NCBI GenBank assembly: GCA_024867545.1
Contig: JANFNE010000075.1
Coordinates: 1 to 64,000 of the forward strand
From: Phytopythium helicoides
Taxonomy: Eukaryota > Oomycota > Peronosporomycetes > Pythiales > Pythiaceae
DNA: 64,000 nt
Direction of reading: 5' to 3'
A program made the position numbers and the translations under genes. Shown piece after piece: positions 51,525-62,309 of the stretch (position 1 is its first letter; each line of letters begins with the position of its first letter). The notes beneath the pieces were generated by a model. It did not search any database, was not told the DNA's origin, and saw nothing but the letters and a program-made list of their open reading frames with translations.

Positions 51525-51969
51525 TCACTCCTTGGGCTTGGGCACCGGCTTGAGCTCGAAGTCGTCCAGCAGCAGCTTCTGCGTCATGCGCTGCTCCGGC
51601 CGCGCGCCGCCCGTCAGTCCCACCCATCGCCCCACCGTGCGTGCTCCACAGCAGCCGCACCTTGTGCTCCTCGTCCAGGTCGAACGCGCGCGTCGACTGG
51701 CTCTTGATCGCGTGGTCGCGCGCCTCGTACTTGCCGCCCATGAACTGCCGGCCGCAGCGCTCAGTCACCCCTCCAGCGCGGCGAGTTACGCCAACGAGAG
51801 ACCGATGAAGACGCACCTGCGTGAGCCCCACGTAGCCGCCGACCACGAAGAGCACGAGCGGCAGCCCCACAGTCACGAAGAGGTTCTTCTTGCGCTTGTG
51901 GCGCGCCGTGGGGCCCCCCTGCGGGTCGCGCGCGGCCGTCGCGAGCGCGCGCACTCGGGCTCGCAGCAT
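51525..51969 (-). CDS. COX16: Cytochrome c oxidase assembly protein COX16
   Basis: COX16 is a small inner mitochondrial membrane protein that helps copper and subunit 2 assembly of complex IV. Three exons: 51969-51817, 51744-51661 and 51590-51525; 100 residues. The N terminus is Arg/Ala-rich, then RKKNLFVTVGLPLVLFVVGG forms the single membrane segment, followed by YVGLTQFMGGKYEARD, which matches the family's G-x-x-x-FxxxxYxxRD pattern. The tail is charged and ends PVPKPKE. Introns are 72 and 70 bp and keep frame. It shares a 145 bp promoter with the UQCC6-like gene. Confidence 0.85.
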
Positions 51970-52114
51970 CTCCGCCCTCGGTCGCGAGTCAAAGTGGCGG
52001 AGGCAGCCTTCAAGCGCACTTTCGGCCAATCGGAAGCGGTATTTACCGGATTTTGACCAATCACAGAGCGTAGATCTAGCGCCACCCACCATTTTTCCAT
52101 CACCACCGAACGAC
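51970..52114. promoter_or_regulatory. Compact bidirectional promoter of COX16 and UQCC6-like genes, two CCAAT boxes
   Basis: Only 145 bp lie between the two ATGs. CCAAT boxes at 52026-52030 and 52057-52061 are 31 bp apart. Both genes encode small proteins for respiratory chain assembly, so joint control is likely. Confidence 0.65.
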
Positions 52115-52341
52115 ATGCAGGTGACGGTGCGGCAGTACTTCGTGCTCTTCACGGCGGCCATGGGCTCGCTCTTCGCGGGCTCTAGCGCCATGCACGCCAT
52201 CCTTAAGCCCGATCTGGTGCGTAGCTCGCCATGCTGGTGCCCCGCTCTCGTCGATCTGACACTTATTGTGGCTGGATTCAGACCATCCCGGTACTCCCCA
52301 AGAAGACCAGCGACGAAGCCGACAGCGAAAGCAAGCACTAG
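52115..52341 (+). CDS. UQCC6: UQCC6/brawnin-like microprotein
   Basis: Brawnin (UQCC6) is a small inner-membrane protein needed to assemble respiratory complex III. Two exons, 52115-52216 and 52282-52341, give only 53 residues. One membrane segment (about residues 8-28) is followed by HAILKPDLTIPVLPKK, which matches the brawnin core (H..Y-PDLTIP-x-P). The intron (gtgcgt..ttcag, 65 bp) falls between PDL and TIP. The tail is short and charged, ending SKH. The gene is too short for usual ORF filters. Assignment rests on the conserved core and the COX16 neighbour. Confidence 0.75.
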
Positions 52342-52433
52342 CGGTCGTGAACTGTGGTGCGGGGATAAATCAATATGCCTGCCATTGCGTAAAGCGTTGT
52401 GTCAATGGATGCGAAGATGATGATTCCTGTACC

Positions 52434-55400
52434 TCACTGCTTGGCGCGCTGCAGTTGCCGTTCGCGCTGCGCCAACCTTCGAGCCTGGTCAGCATCCACA
52501 CACGATCAGCCCTTGAGCGCTTCTAGCCACTTACGGTCTTATAGGCACGCACCTTCTCCTGCTCGCGCAGCTCGTTCAATCGCTCACGGCGCCGTCGGAG
52601 CACTTCTTCCTGCCGCCGGCGCTCGACCACCTCAGGGAGTTGCTGGTACAGTCGACGACTGCGCTCCTTCATCTCTCTCTCGGAGACCTTGACGCGAGCA
52701 CCAGAAGCCAAACGGGTAAGCAGTTGTGCTTTTTCTTCGGTCAGAACTGCGTCCGTCGCAGAGCTGCTGGAGCTTAATCTCCTGTTCGGATTCTTGGCAT
52801 CTGCCTTCTCCTGTCTACGCGCTTCTTCCTCTTGCTGCTGTCGAGCTAATTGAGCCTGACGCTTTCGCTCAGCTTGATCTCTGTGCTGTTCTGCACGTAA
52901 GTGAAACCGAGGGTGACGCTTTCGGAACGCTTCAGCCAGAGATCCATCGCCCCCACCCGCGTCCGCGCCATCAAGAGCGATGAAAAGACTCTCGGCTCTA
53001 TGTCGAGACCCTCGAGAGGACGCATGTGATGATCTTCCATCATCAACATCACTATCATCTTCTTTTTCCTCTTCATCTTCAAAGCCTTCGAGTCGCTGTT
53101 GGGATGCAATGCTATGGTCCGATCTGTTGTCGTTTGACGGAACTTCGTCAGCATGAGAGCCAAATGCATCCGTGGAGTCCGATATAATCGAGTACTGCTC
53201 GAAAAAGTTCTTCACCGGGATAGGTGGCTGGCTCATGTCTAAGCCTCGGGCTGGCGGTGCTGGGAGACCACGACGCTGTATTTCCCGAAACTTCATAATG
53301 ATCGAATCACTGCTGCTTAAACTCGATCGGCTCTCAGCCTCGTCAGCGTCAACGTCAGTGTCCACTTCTTCCTCTCTGCTCTTTTTGTGTTGCTCTTCGA
53401 CTTCGTAATCTTTAGATCGTTGGTGAGCATGGCTGCTTCGATTCGATTCGCTGTCGTCAAACCCTTCCTCAAAGTGCGAACCAAATGCGTCTGTGGAGTC
53501 GGACACAATCGAATACTGCTCAAAGACGTTGTTCACAGGAGCTGGAGGCTGGCTCAAGTCCAAATCGCCGGTTGGTGGCGCAGGAAGTCCACGACGTTTC
53601 ATGGCCTCAAACCTCTTCAGCAACGCATCTGAGTTGTTCAAACTTGACCGGCTGTCGCCACGGACCACCTCCCTCCTTCTTGTCAATTCATCACGTTCAA
53701 GTTCCTGAAGTTGCTGTTGTAATGTGCTGCTGTGGTCCGACTTGATATCGTTGGATTCTTCACCAGCACGAGAGCCGAAAGCATCCGTGGAGTCTGATAT
53801 TATAGAGTACTGCTCGATAAAGTCGCTCTTTGGAGCCGGCGGCTGGCTCATATCTAAGCCGAGAGCGGGTGGTGCTGGGAGTCCACGGCGTTGCATTGTT
53901 TCAAACGTCATCAACAATGCGTCGCTGCTGTCCAGACTCGACCGAGTGTCCACGTCGTCTTCTTTCTCCTCCCCTTTCTGTCCCGCGACTTTGATATCGT
54001 GGGTGCGATGTTGAAGAGAGCTTCTCCTACTGTCACTCAAACTCTCATCCGCATGAGAGCCAAAAGCATCTGTCGAGTCGGATACGATCGAGTACTGTTC
54101 ATAAACATATCGTGCACGAGTGGGAGGCTGGCTCAAATCCAACAATCGGGCTGGTGAGTCTACAAAGCCACGACGTGTTGTTCCTTCCAGCTGCATCAAT
54201 TCTGCGTCGTCGCGGCTCAACCTTAGTCGAACGCCGTCGTCACTCCGTGTGTCGTGTGATCGGATGCTGTGCTTGTGGGCGTGGCTCCCTTCATTTGACG
54301 ATGCAGAGCTTGATGAGCTCTTGCTACGCTTTCGTTCCTCAAATGGCGCGTGGGCTGGAGCTGGAGGACGACTCATGTCGGTTTGGAGAGATTGTGATGC
54401 AGGAAAGGCAGGAAAAGCTGCTTGGGATGGAAGATGGGCTGTTCTGCTGCTCTTGCTGCTGCTGCTGCTGCTGCTGCTACTGCTAATACTGCTGCCGCTC
54501 TTTCCGCTACTGCTCAATTCTTGACCAGTAGTATCCTTTACATTTTCCTTCATATTGGTTCCTGCAAATGTTGGACCTCTCGCTTGTGGAGGAGGTTGGC
54601 TCATGTTGAATTCTCCAAGTGGTGGGGCGGGCAACGACCTCATTCTCAAGTCGTCGTGCTTGATGGAGGCGTCACCGCCACTTTCACTGCTGCTCCAACT
54701 CGAGCGGGAGTGTGACAATCGTGATAAATCCTCACGCGCATCGGGTTCAGCACTAACTAATGTGCTGGCTGCCCATTTTCGCGCATGTTGCTGCCTTTCA
54801 CTCAGCGACGCATAGTTGCCCGACGAAGACCTTGATTCTGCTGAACTTGCCCTCTGCATTGGAGCTGAAGACGTCCTTGTGTCAACGGCGCCAAGGGCTC
54901 GAGTAGAGGTATGGGGCGAAAGCGGTAATGTTTCACTGACTGGGGTTAAACCATTCTGGGCGTCGCTGTTTGTCGATAAGCTTGAGCTCGACGAGTATCG
55001 GCGGTCATACTTACTTGTAAATCCACGAGTTCGCGCCTCCTCTGAGTATTCCTGGGCTCCATTTGATCTATCCCCAGTCTTTCGGCGGCGAGTTCCGGTC
55101 GCAAGAGCCAGCTGCACTGCAAATCCGATACTAGAATGGCTTGAGGCACTGTCGTTGAAAGAGCTATGGACGTCCGATGGCAAAAACGAGTTTGGACCGA
55201 CAGATGATCCCGCGCTATTCCGTCGAGACTCACTCATCTGTGTTGAGTAAGGGATCTCAGTAGATAGCACAGGGGATTCCGCAACCACTTTATTGCGTCG
55301 CTCATTTGCCAAGGCATCAGAACCGGCTTCATTCCACACCAAGGGTGACTGTACATGAGATTTTGTTGTGCCAATTCGCTGTGTTTGGCCTGGATGGAGA

Positions 55401-57532
55401 GAGCCTTCTTGCTTTTCCGCGAACTCAGATCCCACATCATTTTCGGAGAGCATTGATCTTGACAAAGCATCAGGTGCTGAATCATTCAGAGGGCCTTCAG
55501 AAAGGTCTGCTTGGTCGCGATATATCTCGGTACCGCCCCTATTGGATCCATGTCGATTGATTTCAAGGTGATCTTGACCCTCTCTGGACGGAACCGTAAT
55601 TACGTCTTCTTCATTGATGGGATCCTGTGTAGTCACAACTCCTCCAGATAGGGACTGCATCTGCAGTATTGCTTCAGCTTCATCAGTCTCACCCTCCTCC
55701 ACGAGTGCATTCATTGCTGAATCGCTAGCTTTTGTTAGCACAAATCCATCCATCTCGTTGAGACTATCAGACTCATGGATCATTGGTGAGGTCGTACGAT
55801 CACGCAGTGTGTCACGATGTAGATCTTCTAAATCCTCGTTCTGGCTTCGGGGTTTGTCATGCAAACGATAAAAATGTAAATTAGTGCGTGAAGAAGCAGA
55901 CGCATCGCCAGCTGAGTCTTCTTCAACAGGCGAGAACAGAGGCGAGTCGACTTTCTGTCCAGAGGCTCGGGAAAGCTGTGTCCACGGAGTAGTTCCAGAA
56001 TTCAATGGTGGCGTTACGTGCTTGCCCAGGCGGAGATTTAGCACATCCTGCAGACGATCTTCCAGATTCTCGATGGATTCCTCATCGGCAGACTCATCGT
56101 CACTTGCAGGATTGACATCGGGAGTACTTGTCTGCGGTACTTGCTCATGATCTTTTGAACCACCACTGAGCCTCTCCTTCGGACGCTTGTCAGACTTGTG
56201 TGATGTTGATGGGATACCTCGATCGTCGGTGTCTTTTACACCATCATATATGGTCACTCCTTCATTATTGCGACGGCGCGGAGATTCATGGACGTCTAGT
56301 TTATCCCAAGTGTGAGTTGGTACTTGAAATTTGCCATTTGTTTCGGAAACATCTTCCAGGCAAGGACCCAGCGACAGTGGCGACTCACCAACAGATTCTT
56401 CTTCAGTCCCAGCCGAAAACACAGAGATCGCTCCAGAGTCGTCCTCATCAATCTGAAACAAATGCTCAAACTCCTTCATATCTCCAGACTCGGGTGTGTG
56501 AGCCTTCGATTGCACGTGAAACGCTTTCCCAGTATCTGTAGGCGCTGAGACATGCTTGCGCTCAAGTTCATCGATTGATGCCAACCACTCCATTACCTTG
56601 TCGCCTTCTTTTTGAGAGATAAGTGCGTTGGCGGCTCTGGCCCCGCGAGCGTTTGCTGTCTCGAGGTTCTCCAAGTTCATTTGCCGCATTTGTTCGAGGC
56701 GTTTGTCGACCTCGTCACGGAATTTGGCTGCTTCGTCGATACCGTTGAAGGCGCTTGGGTGTCTTGTATTGTGCCGAACCACCTTGACATGTGACTGCGG
56801 TCGCTGATCTGCTGGTTCCGAGAGGCAATGCAGCCTCGTCAAGCGGTAGCTCACCACATCCTTGCCGTGGGGGCGTGGCAACGTCACCACCACTTCAGGC
56901 GAATTCTCGCGTCGGATCCGTTCCTTCTCTTCAGCTATCCTTGTCCTCTTCTCAAGCGCTTCCTGCTCATTCCGCGCGTGCTCGCTCGCCTGCGCTCTCT
57001 GCCTGTTACCCAAGTCTCGCAGCTTGGCGAGATTCTGCTCGGCCTCAAGGCGTCGAGCGAGTCTTCTCCGCTCTTCCTCGTCTTGCGCGCGCGCGGCCTC
57101 GCCGGAGCGCTGCTTCGCCACCACCTGGTCATTGAAGCTCCACTTGCGCGCCTCTGCGTCGGCCTGCTGCAGCAGCTCAAGCAGCTTCTCGCGCGCGCCG
57201 CGCTGCGCCGAGCCCACGGCCGCCAGCGAGCGCTGGTACTGGTCGTACAGCTCGGCCACCAGCTGCTCGTGGCGCGCGCGCAGCTCCAGACTCGCGCTTT
57301 GCGCCTTGCGGCCGCGCAGCCGCGCCAGGTTGTCGCGGTAGCGCCGCGTCACCAGCTGCGCCGCCTGCCGCTCCTGCGCGCGCACGGCCAGCAGCCGCCG
57401 CCGCCGCCGCGCCGCCTCGTCCCTGCGCGCGTACAGCTCCTCCTCGCCCGCGCTCAGCGGCACGAGGCCGAGGCGCGGCCGCCGCCGCGGCGACCCGTCC
57501 GGCGCCATGGGCACTGCGGTTTGGAGCGGCAT
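52434..57532 (-). CDS. CEP295-like centriolar protein with internal repeats
   Basis: CEP295 helps centrioles mature into centrosomes or basal bodies. The N-terminal 200 residues match its pattern: LGLVPLSAGEEELYARRDEA, then Arg-rich helix with LLAVRAQERQAA, then ELYDQYQRSLAAVGSAQRGA (compare LEKLYLASLRSMGEGHQQAKE of CEP295). Exons 57532-52535 and 52484-52434 give about 1682 residues; the 50 bp intron (gtaagt..gaccag) adds a basic helical end. The middle is Ser/Asp-rich and disordered with a poly-Ser run. Four modules of about 95 residues repeat near 1117-1497. An earlier ATG (57634) would put two CCAAT boxes inside the coding part, so 57532 (or 57508) is preferred. CEP295 identity is likely, not certain. 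Confidence 0.7.
53040..54185 (-). repeat. Four tandem coding modules in the CEP295-like gene
   Basis: On the minus strand each module runs RRGLPAPP, LDMSQPP or LDLSQPP, EQYSIISDSTDAFGS, and an acidic Ser-rich spacer. The EQYSI..AFGS cores lie near 54047-54100, 53760-53813, 53470-53522 and 53149-53201, so the period is about 290-320 bp. A fifth, partial LPAPP..MSQPP motif lies upstream near 54590-54650. Confidence 0.85.
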
Positions 57533-58062
57533 TTCGAAAGCTTGAAATGGTGGCGGGGTTTTGGCCAATGGAAGGGGTGAGCGGAGCTGTATTTTGGCCA
57601 ATTGGAGGGAGGAAAGGCGGCGGTTCAGGATCATGCGGCCAAACAGATGAGCATTGGCAGACTCCTCGCCCGATCAAGACTGTCAGGAACCTGCGTGGTG
57701 CCGCGTTGCCCATGGTGTTTCGGTGCCGCACTCAGTTATCATGCCTGTGTAGATGCAACCTCAAGCAAATGCCATTTAAGTGTTTTTTTCTGTTTATCAG
57801 CACCCAAGCTTTTGATCTAAAGGTGGTCACATGAACGCTGCTGGGCTGATCATGGCATGAGATGCCATTGACATGCAGAACTTCTGCTACAGTATCCAAG
57901 CAATCTCGAAAACACAACACCCGATGCAAATTGGAACGATGTCAATTTTGTCTGGTTAAGGTGGCACGCGGGCGTCCGTCCTCGGACGCCGCCCCGCGAG
58001 TCCTAGATGCGACGGAGCACACGTAGACTGCTACTTGATAATCATGGAGGAGGACTGGACAC
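57533..58062. promoter_or_regulatory. CEP295-like gene promoter and 3' region downstream of it
   Basis: 530 bp. CCAAT boxes at 57565-57569 and 57598-57602 are 33 bp apart; the second is the palindrome ccaattgg. The rest lies next to the 3' end of the acetyl-CoA synthetase gene. No gene is seen. Confidence 0.55.
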
Positions 58063-60177
58063 TTAGAACTTCTTGCCGACGAGCGCCGCCTTGGTCGTGC
58101 TGATGAGCATCGGCACAACCGACGGGTCTGCAAGCGTCGACGTGTCGCCGAGCGAGCTCTCCTCGCCGTGCGAGATCTTGCGCAGCACGCGGCGCATGAT
58201 CTTGCCACTGCGCGTCTTCGGGAGGCCCTCGACCATCACGATCACATCCGGGGACGCGAACGCGCCAATGTGCGCACGCACCTGCTGCACGAGCTCCTTC
58301 TCGACCTCGGGCGACGGCTTGGCGCCGCTCACGAGCGTCACGTAGCAGCAGATACCCTCACCCTTGATGCGGTGCGGAATGCCAATCACAGCGGCCTCCG
58401 CAACCAGGTTGTGCGCTACCAGCGTGCTCTCGAGCTCGGCCGTACCAATACGGTGGCCAGACGTGCAGAGCACGTCGTCAATGCGGCCCGTGATGAAGTA
58501 GTAGCCGTCCTTGTCGCGGCGGCAGCCGTCGCCCGTGAAGTACAGGCCCTTGTGCGTCGCCATGTACACCTGCAGGTAGCGGTTGTGGTCGCCGAAGACA
58601 GTGCGCGCCATACCCGGCCACGGGCGGCGGATGCACAGCTGGCCCTCGATCTCGTTGCCCTTGATCTCGTTGCCGACCTCGTCCGTGACCACAAAGTCAA
58701 TGCCGAAGAACGGCTTCGTGCACGAGCCCGGCTTCATGGGCGTCGTGCCCGGGAGGCCGACACCAATGTGGCCGCCCGTCTCCGTCTGCCAGTACGTGTC
58801 AGCGATGTAGCACTTCTTGTCGCCAACCACCTCGTAGTACCACTTCCACGCCTCCGGGTTGATCGGCTCGCCGACACTGCCCAGGATCTTGAGGCTCGAT
58901 CGGTCGTACTCGCGCACCTTCTCGTCGCCCTTGGCCATGAGCGCACGGATGGCCGTCGGAGCCGTGTAGAACTTGGTCACCTTGTGGCGCTGCACCAGGT
59001 CCCAGTAGCGGCCGTGGTCAGGGTACATGGGCGTACTCTCGAACAGCAGCGTGGTCACGCCGTTCGCGAGCGGGCCGTACACGATGTAGCTGTGGCCCGT
59101 GATCCAGCCGACGTCAGCAACGCAAGCGTAGATGTCGTCCTGCTGCAGGTCAAACGTGTACTTGCACGTGAGCATCGAGTAGAGCAGGTAGCCGCCCGTC
59201 GTGTGCGCAATGCCCTTGGGCGTGCCCGTCGAGCCCGACGTGTACAGGATGAACATGGTGTCCTCCGAGTTGATGAACTCGGCGACGCAGTACGGGCGGT
59301 GGCGCTTCAGCTCCTCCGTCATGTCAATGTCGATCTTGGGGTTCAGCTTGACGTTCGGGTTGCCCGTGCGCTTGAACACGAACACGTTGCGCACGAAGTC
59401 GAGGCCGTCGACGGCGTGGTCCACGATCTGCTTGAGCGGCAGCGTGCGGCCGCCGCGCTTGCCCTCGTCGCTCGTGAAGACCCACTGCGAGCGCGCGTCA
59501 ACGATGCGGTCGCGCAGCGAGTCGGCCGAGAAACCGGCGAAGATGACGCTGTGCACGGCACCGATGCGCGTGCACGCAAGCATGGTGTAGACGGTCTCGG
59601 GGATCATGGGCATGTAGATGGCAACGGTGTCGCCCTTGCGCACGCCGGCGTGCTTCATGGCGTTGGCGACGCGGCAGGTCTCCTCGAGCAGCTCCGTGTA
59701 GGTGATCTCGCGGCCCTCGCCGATCTCGTCGGCCTCCCAGATGATGGCGACCTTGTCACCGCCGTGGTTCTTGACGTGGCGGTCGATACAGTTGTCGCTC
59801 ACGTTGAGCTGGCCGTTGAGGAACCACGCGACGTCGCCCTTGTTGACGGTGCCGACGACGGTCTGGTCAAAGTCGCGGAACCACGAGAGGTTCTCGCGCG
59901 CCAGCTCGCCCCAGAAGCCCTCAGGGTCCTCGAGCGAGCGCTTGTACAGCTCCTCGTACTTGTCCATGCCCTGGATGTGGGCGCCCTTGGCCACGTGGTC
60001 CAGGACCGGGTACACGCCGCTGTTGGCGCTGCTGACTCCCGCGCTGTCACCCATGTTGACGCTGTGGACGCTCTTGCAGTTGCCGATGGTGGCTGGAGGC
60101 GCTGCGGCGGTCGCAGGCGGCGGGGAAGGCGGGGGACTTGCTCCGATGCGGGCAAATTCCGTTGTGGTCGCCTCCAT
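58063..60177 (-). CDS. ACS: Acetyl-CoA synthetase (AMP-forming)
   Basis: Makes acetyl-CoA from acetate, ATP and CoA. Single exon, 704 residues, slightly longer than the usual 650-670 because of a Pro/Ala-rich, presequence-like N terminus of about 55 residues. Signature parts: FILYTSGSTGTPKG (AMP-binding loop, near 309-322), GWITGHSYIVYGPL, TYWQTETGGH, YFTGDGCRRDKDGYY (hinge), and PKTRSGKIMRR with the acetylation-controlled Lys 659. It closes normally with KKF. Very high third-position GC makes a long open frame on the opposite strand. Acetate from the local esterases could feed this enzyme, but nothing shows a link. Confidence 0.95.
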   Translation of the reverse strand: MEATTTEFARIGASPPPSPPPATAAAPPATIGNCKSVHSVNMGDSAGVSSANSGVYPVLDHVAKGAHIQGMDKYEELYKRSLEDPEGFWGELARENLSWFRDFDQTVVGTVNKGDVAWFLNGQLNVSDNCIDRHVKNHGGDKVAIIWEADEIGEGREITYTELLEETCRVANAMKHAGVRKGDTVAIYMPMIPETVYTMLACTRIGAVHSVIFAGFSADSLRDRIVDARSQWVFTSDEGKRGGRTLPLKQIVDHAVDGLDFVRNVFVFKRTGNPNVKLNPKIDIDMTEELKRHRPYCVAEFINSEDTMFILYTSGSTGTPKGIAHTTGGYLLYSMLTCKYTFDLQQDDIYACVADVGWITGHSYIVYGPLANGVTTLLFESTPMYPDHGRYWDLVQRHKVTKFYTAPTAIRALMAKGDEKVREYDRSSLKILGSVGEPINPEAWKWYYEVVGDKKCYIADTYWQTETGGHIGVGLPGTTPMKPGSCTKPFFGIDFVVTDEVGNEIKGNEIEGQLCIRRPWPGMARTVFGDHNRYLQVYMATHKGLYFTGDGCRRDKDGYYFITGRIDDVLCTSGHRIGTAELESTLVAHNLVAEAAVIGIPHRIKGEGICCYVTLVSGAKPSPEVEKELVQQVRAHIGAFASPDVIVMVEGLPKTRSGKIMRRVLRKISHGEESSLGDTSTLADPSVVPMLISTTKAALVGKKF

Positions 60178-61532
60178 CTCGCCCTCCTGAGGCGCTCGTT
60201 GCGCAGTCGCTGGACGAGATAGAGAAGGCCGCCCAGAAGAAGAGGGGGGCGGCCGGTGGTGGTGTCATGTGGAGCCAACTCAAGCCAAGTTGAACATGGG
60301 CGAGGTTTTTCCTTTTAACCTCGTGCCGGCTATGCTCCTTCCCTGGTTTTAGTGGCTTTGTGAGTATTTCCGACCACGCCTCGCTTGATAGAACGTTGGG
60401 GTTGTGCGCTCGGCTGAAGGGGGTTTAACGGTCGCTAAAGTCGGGGGGTTGCGGATCGGAACGGCAAGCCGCTTTACCTGTGAAACGCAATTCCGCACGC
60501 TATCAGTTCTTGCGTTTCACTTCGTTTGTCGGGGTTTTAACGCGCTTTACCGTGCTCTCCGGACAAAGTGCGAGTGCGATCGCTTGACACGCAAGGGCGG
60601 GCTCGACTTCAACCTTGCGTTCGCCACTGAAATGGGTCTCGGTGACCACTCTCCGAGGCATGTTGAAGTGGGCGGTGACCCGCTAGTCATGCAAAAAAGC
60701 ACAAGCACACAAGCACGTTCCGGACGAGGTGAGCGGTCGTCAACATGGTGAAAGAGAGAGAGAGAGAGTCACTCTGCAGGCAGCTCAGCAGGCAGTGCGC
60801 AAGCCTTGCGTCTCACAACGACTCGCCGACCCGAGCAGCTCGCACGACGGGTTTCACGGCGCTTCGGAATGATGTTTAACGAGGCGGACTTGAAGCAGCT
60901 ACGGACCTGATCTCATCCGCAAGCTTCAGATTTGCAAGTGTAGTATCGCCAAATCATTCGTCATTCGGTCACGTCGAGCAGCTCCAGGCAGCGCGAACCT
61001 GATGACATCCTATGGACGCCTTCCGCTCCAGGAATGCGCGGCGAGAAGTGCGCACGCTTCTTGCCTGCAGCACTCCAACGATGGCTTTGCTGGGCCTTGG
61101 GATGTCATCCTCTCTGGGCTGGACGGCGCAGTAACCACGATGGGGGGGAGGGGAGGGGGGACGCCGACGAACCATCGGCGTGCATGCTTCCGTCTGCGCC
61201 GCCGCTCGCCAACCGTCCCGATTGCTTCGTCAAATCAAAGCGGCGCATTTGTCGAGAGCGTGCAGATATGCGTGGCAGCGCTTGCGCCAAGTCCATACAG
61301 AGTTGAAACTCAGTCGTTTGAAAGCCGCATATCGACGCGTCTTGTTGGAACCGAAACAACGACGATATGAGGAACATTATTCTCCTTGTGCTTGACGTGA
61401 ATGATATGAGCGCGAAGAGTCAAGCGCGCATGGGAAACAATTGATATGTTATAGTCGGAGCAACTGGTAGTGGACATTGCTTGACTTCGTTCCGAGGATT
61501 CCTTCCCATGACCTATATTTGCTGCGTGCCTT
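60178..61532. other. Long non-coding or decayed region upstream of acetyl-CoA synthetase
   Basis: 1355 bp without a recognised gene. Near 60752-60768 is a short (GA)n run and near 61142-61161 a G-rich tract (ggggggg and gagggg). Open frames are short and featureless. The first few hundred bases presumably carry the promoter of the synthetase. Confidence 0.45.
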
Positions 61533-61605
61533 CCGCCTGTCAAAGCTGCAGCAGTTCCAGCAGGAACTCGGGCCATCGCTGTGGAAAGTAGGGCTTGACG
61601 AATTT
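61533..61605 (-). pseudogene. Exportin-5-like fragment, second copy
   Basis: On the minus strand this reads FPQRWPEFLLELLQL followed by a stop, matching FPQRWPELVPELLQIWQ of the fragment near 62050-62110. Nothing else of the gene remains around it. Confidence 0.6.
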
Positions 61606-62033
61606 GACAGCGTTGCGTGGTGTCTATCGCCCTAATAATCGATGGTCTACATTCACATCTATGCTGTATTTGGACCATCGCTCGCTCACTGGTCGATCTT
61701 GTGGATTTATTCACATGCAGGGCCTTTGCAAAGCGCTTGAAGCAATGGGTGTCATGCGCCAATTGTGATGCCTTCAGCTTCCAGCTGTTCAAAAACGTTT
61801 TGCTTTCACCAACACACCGATTTGTACAGGTGTCAAGTCACCCGCAGCCTGTCCTGGATAACACCAACTTGCGACGAAGACAAGATACCTTCACGTACGT
61901 CAACTCACAATTGAAGTCTTCACGTAGCACTCGAACAGAAATGAACTTGCATAGGTGCGGGAGCTTGAGTGTGCTAATTGCCACCTTCGTCGGGCTCATA
62001 TGTGCTTCAGCTCGCGATGTCGATGTCAGCAAC

Positions 62034-62309
62034 AAACCTTCCTCCTGCCATATCTGCAGCAGCTCCGGCACGAGCTCCGGCCATCGCTGCGGGAACTGCC
62101 GCTTGGCCATATGCGCGATCAGCGCGGCCTCATTTTCTCGGATGAACACTCGTTCCTCAGAGTGTCAGACATGGCGCAGTCCTCGCGTGACTTGAACCGC
62201 TCGCAGAACGCGAGGACGGCCGCTCTGTCCACCCGCCGAGGTCACGCGCCGCCTGCGAGTGGCTCACCTGCACGGCCAGCAGCACCTGCCGGTACTCGGC
62301 TAGGTCCAT
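62034..62309 (-). pseudogene. Exportin-5-like karyopherin, N-terminal remnant
   Basis: The minus strand starts with ATG (62309) and MDLAEYRQVLLAVQ, then AAVLAFCERFKSRED, which recalls the exportin-5 start (cargo export receptor; FCEEFK segment). After a frame change and missing sequence it reads IRENEAALIAHMAKRQFPQ and RWPELVPELLQIWQEEG, matching the family's MAKREFPQ-RW segment. About 100 residues that should lie between are absent, and no later part of this large protein follows. It is a dead fragment. Confidence 0.65.

Noticed and set aside
53040..54185. Regular repeats that could suggest a CRISPR-like array or satellite
   Set aside because: They lie in one open frame and keep the protein motif, so they are coding modules of about 290-320 bp period in a eukaryotic gene.
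57509..57634. Earlier start codons of the CEP295-like gene
   Set aside because: ATG 57634 would put both CCAAT boxes in the coding part; similarity to CEP295 begins after 57508. 57532 was kept as a compromise.
58168..60222. 684-codon open frame antisense to acetyl-CoA synthetase
   Set aside because: It mirrors a highly conserved enzyme on the other strand; strong third-position GC bias removes stops in this antisense frame. Its composition (Arg/Val/Ala/His) fits no family.
61142..61161. G-rich tract as telomere-like or origin sequence
   Set aside because: Only about 20 bases, no repeat unit, surrounded by ordinary intergenic DNA.
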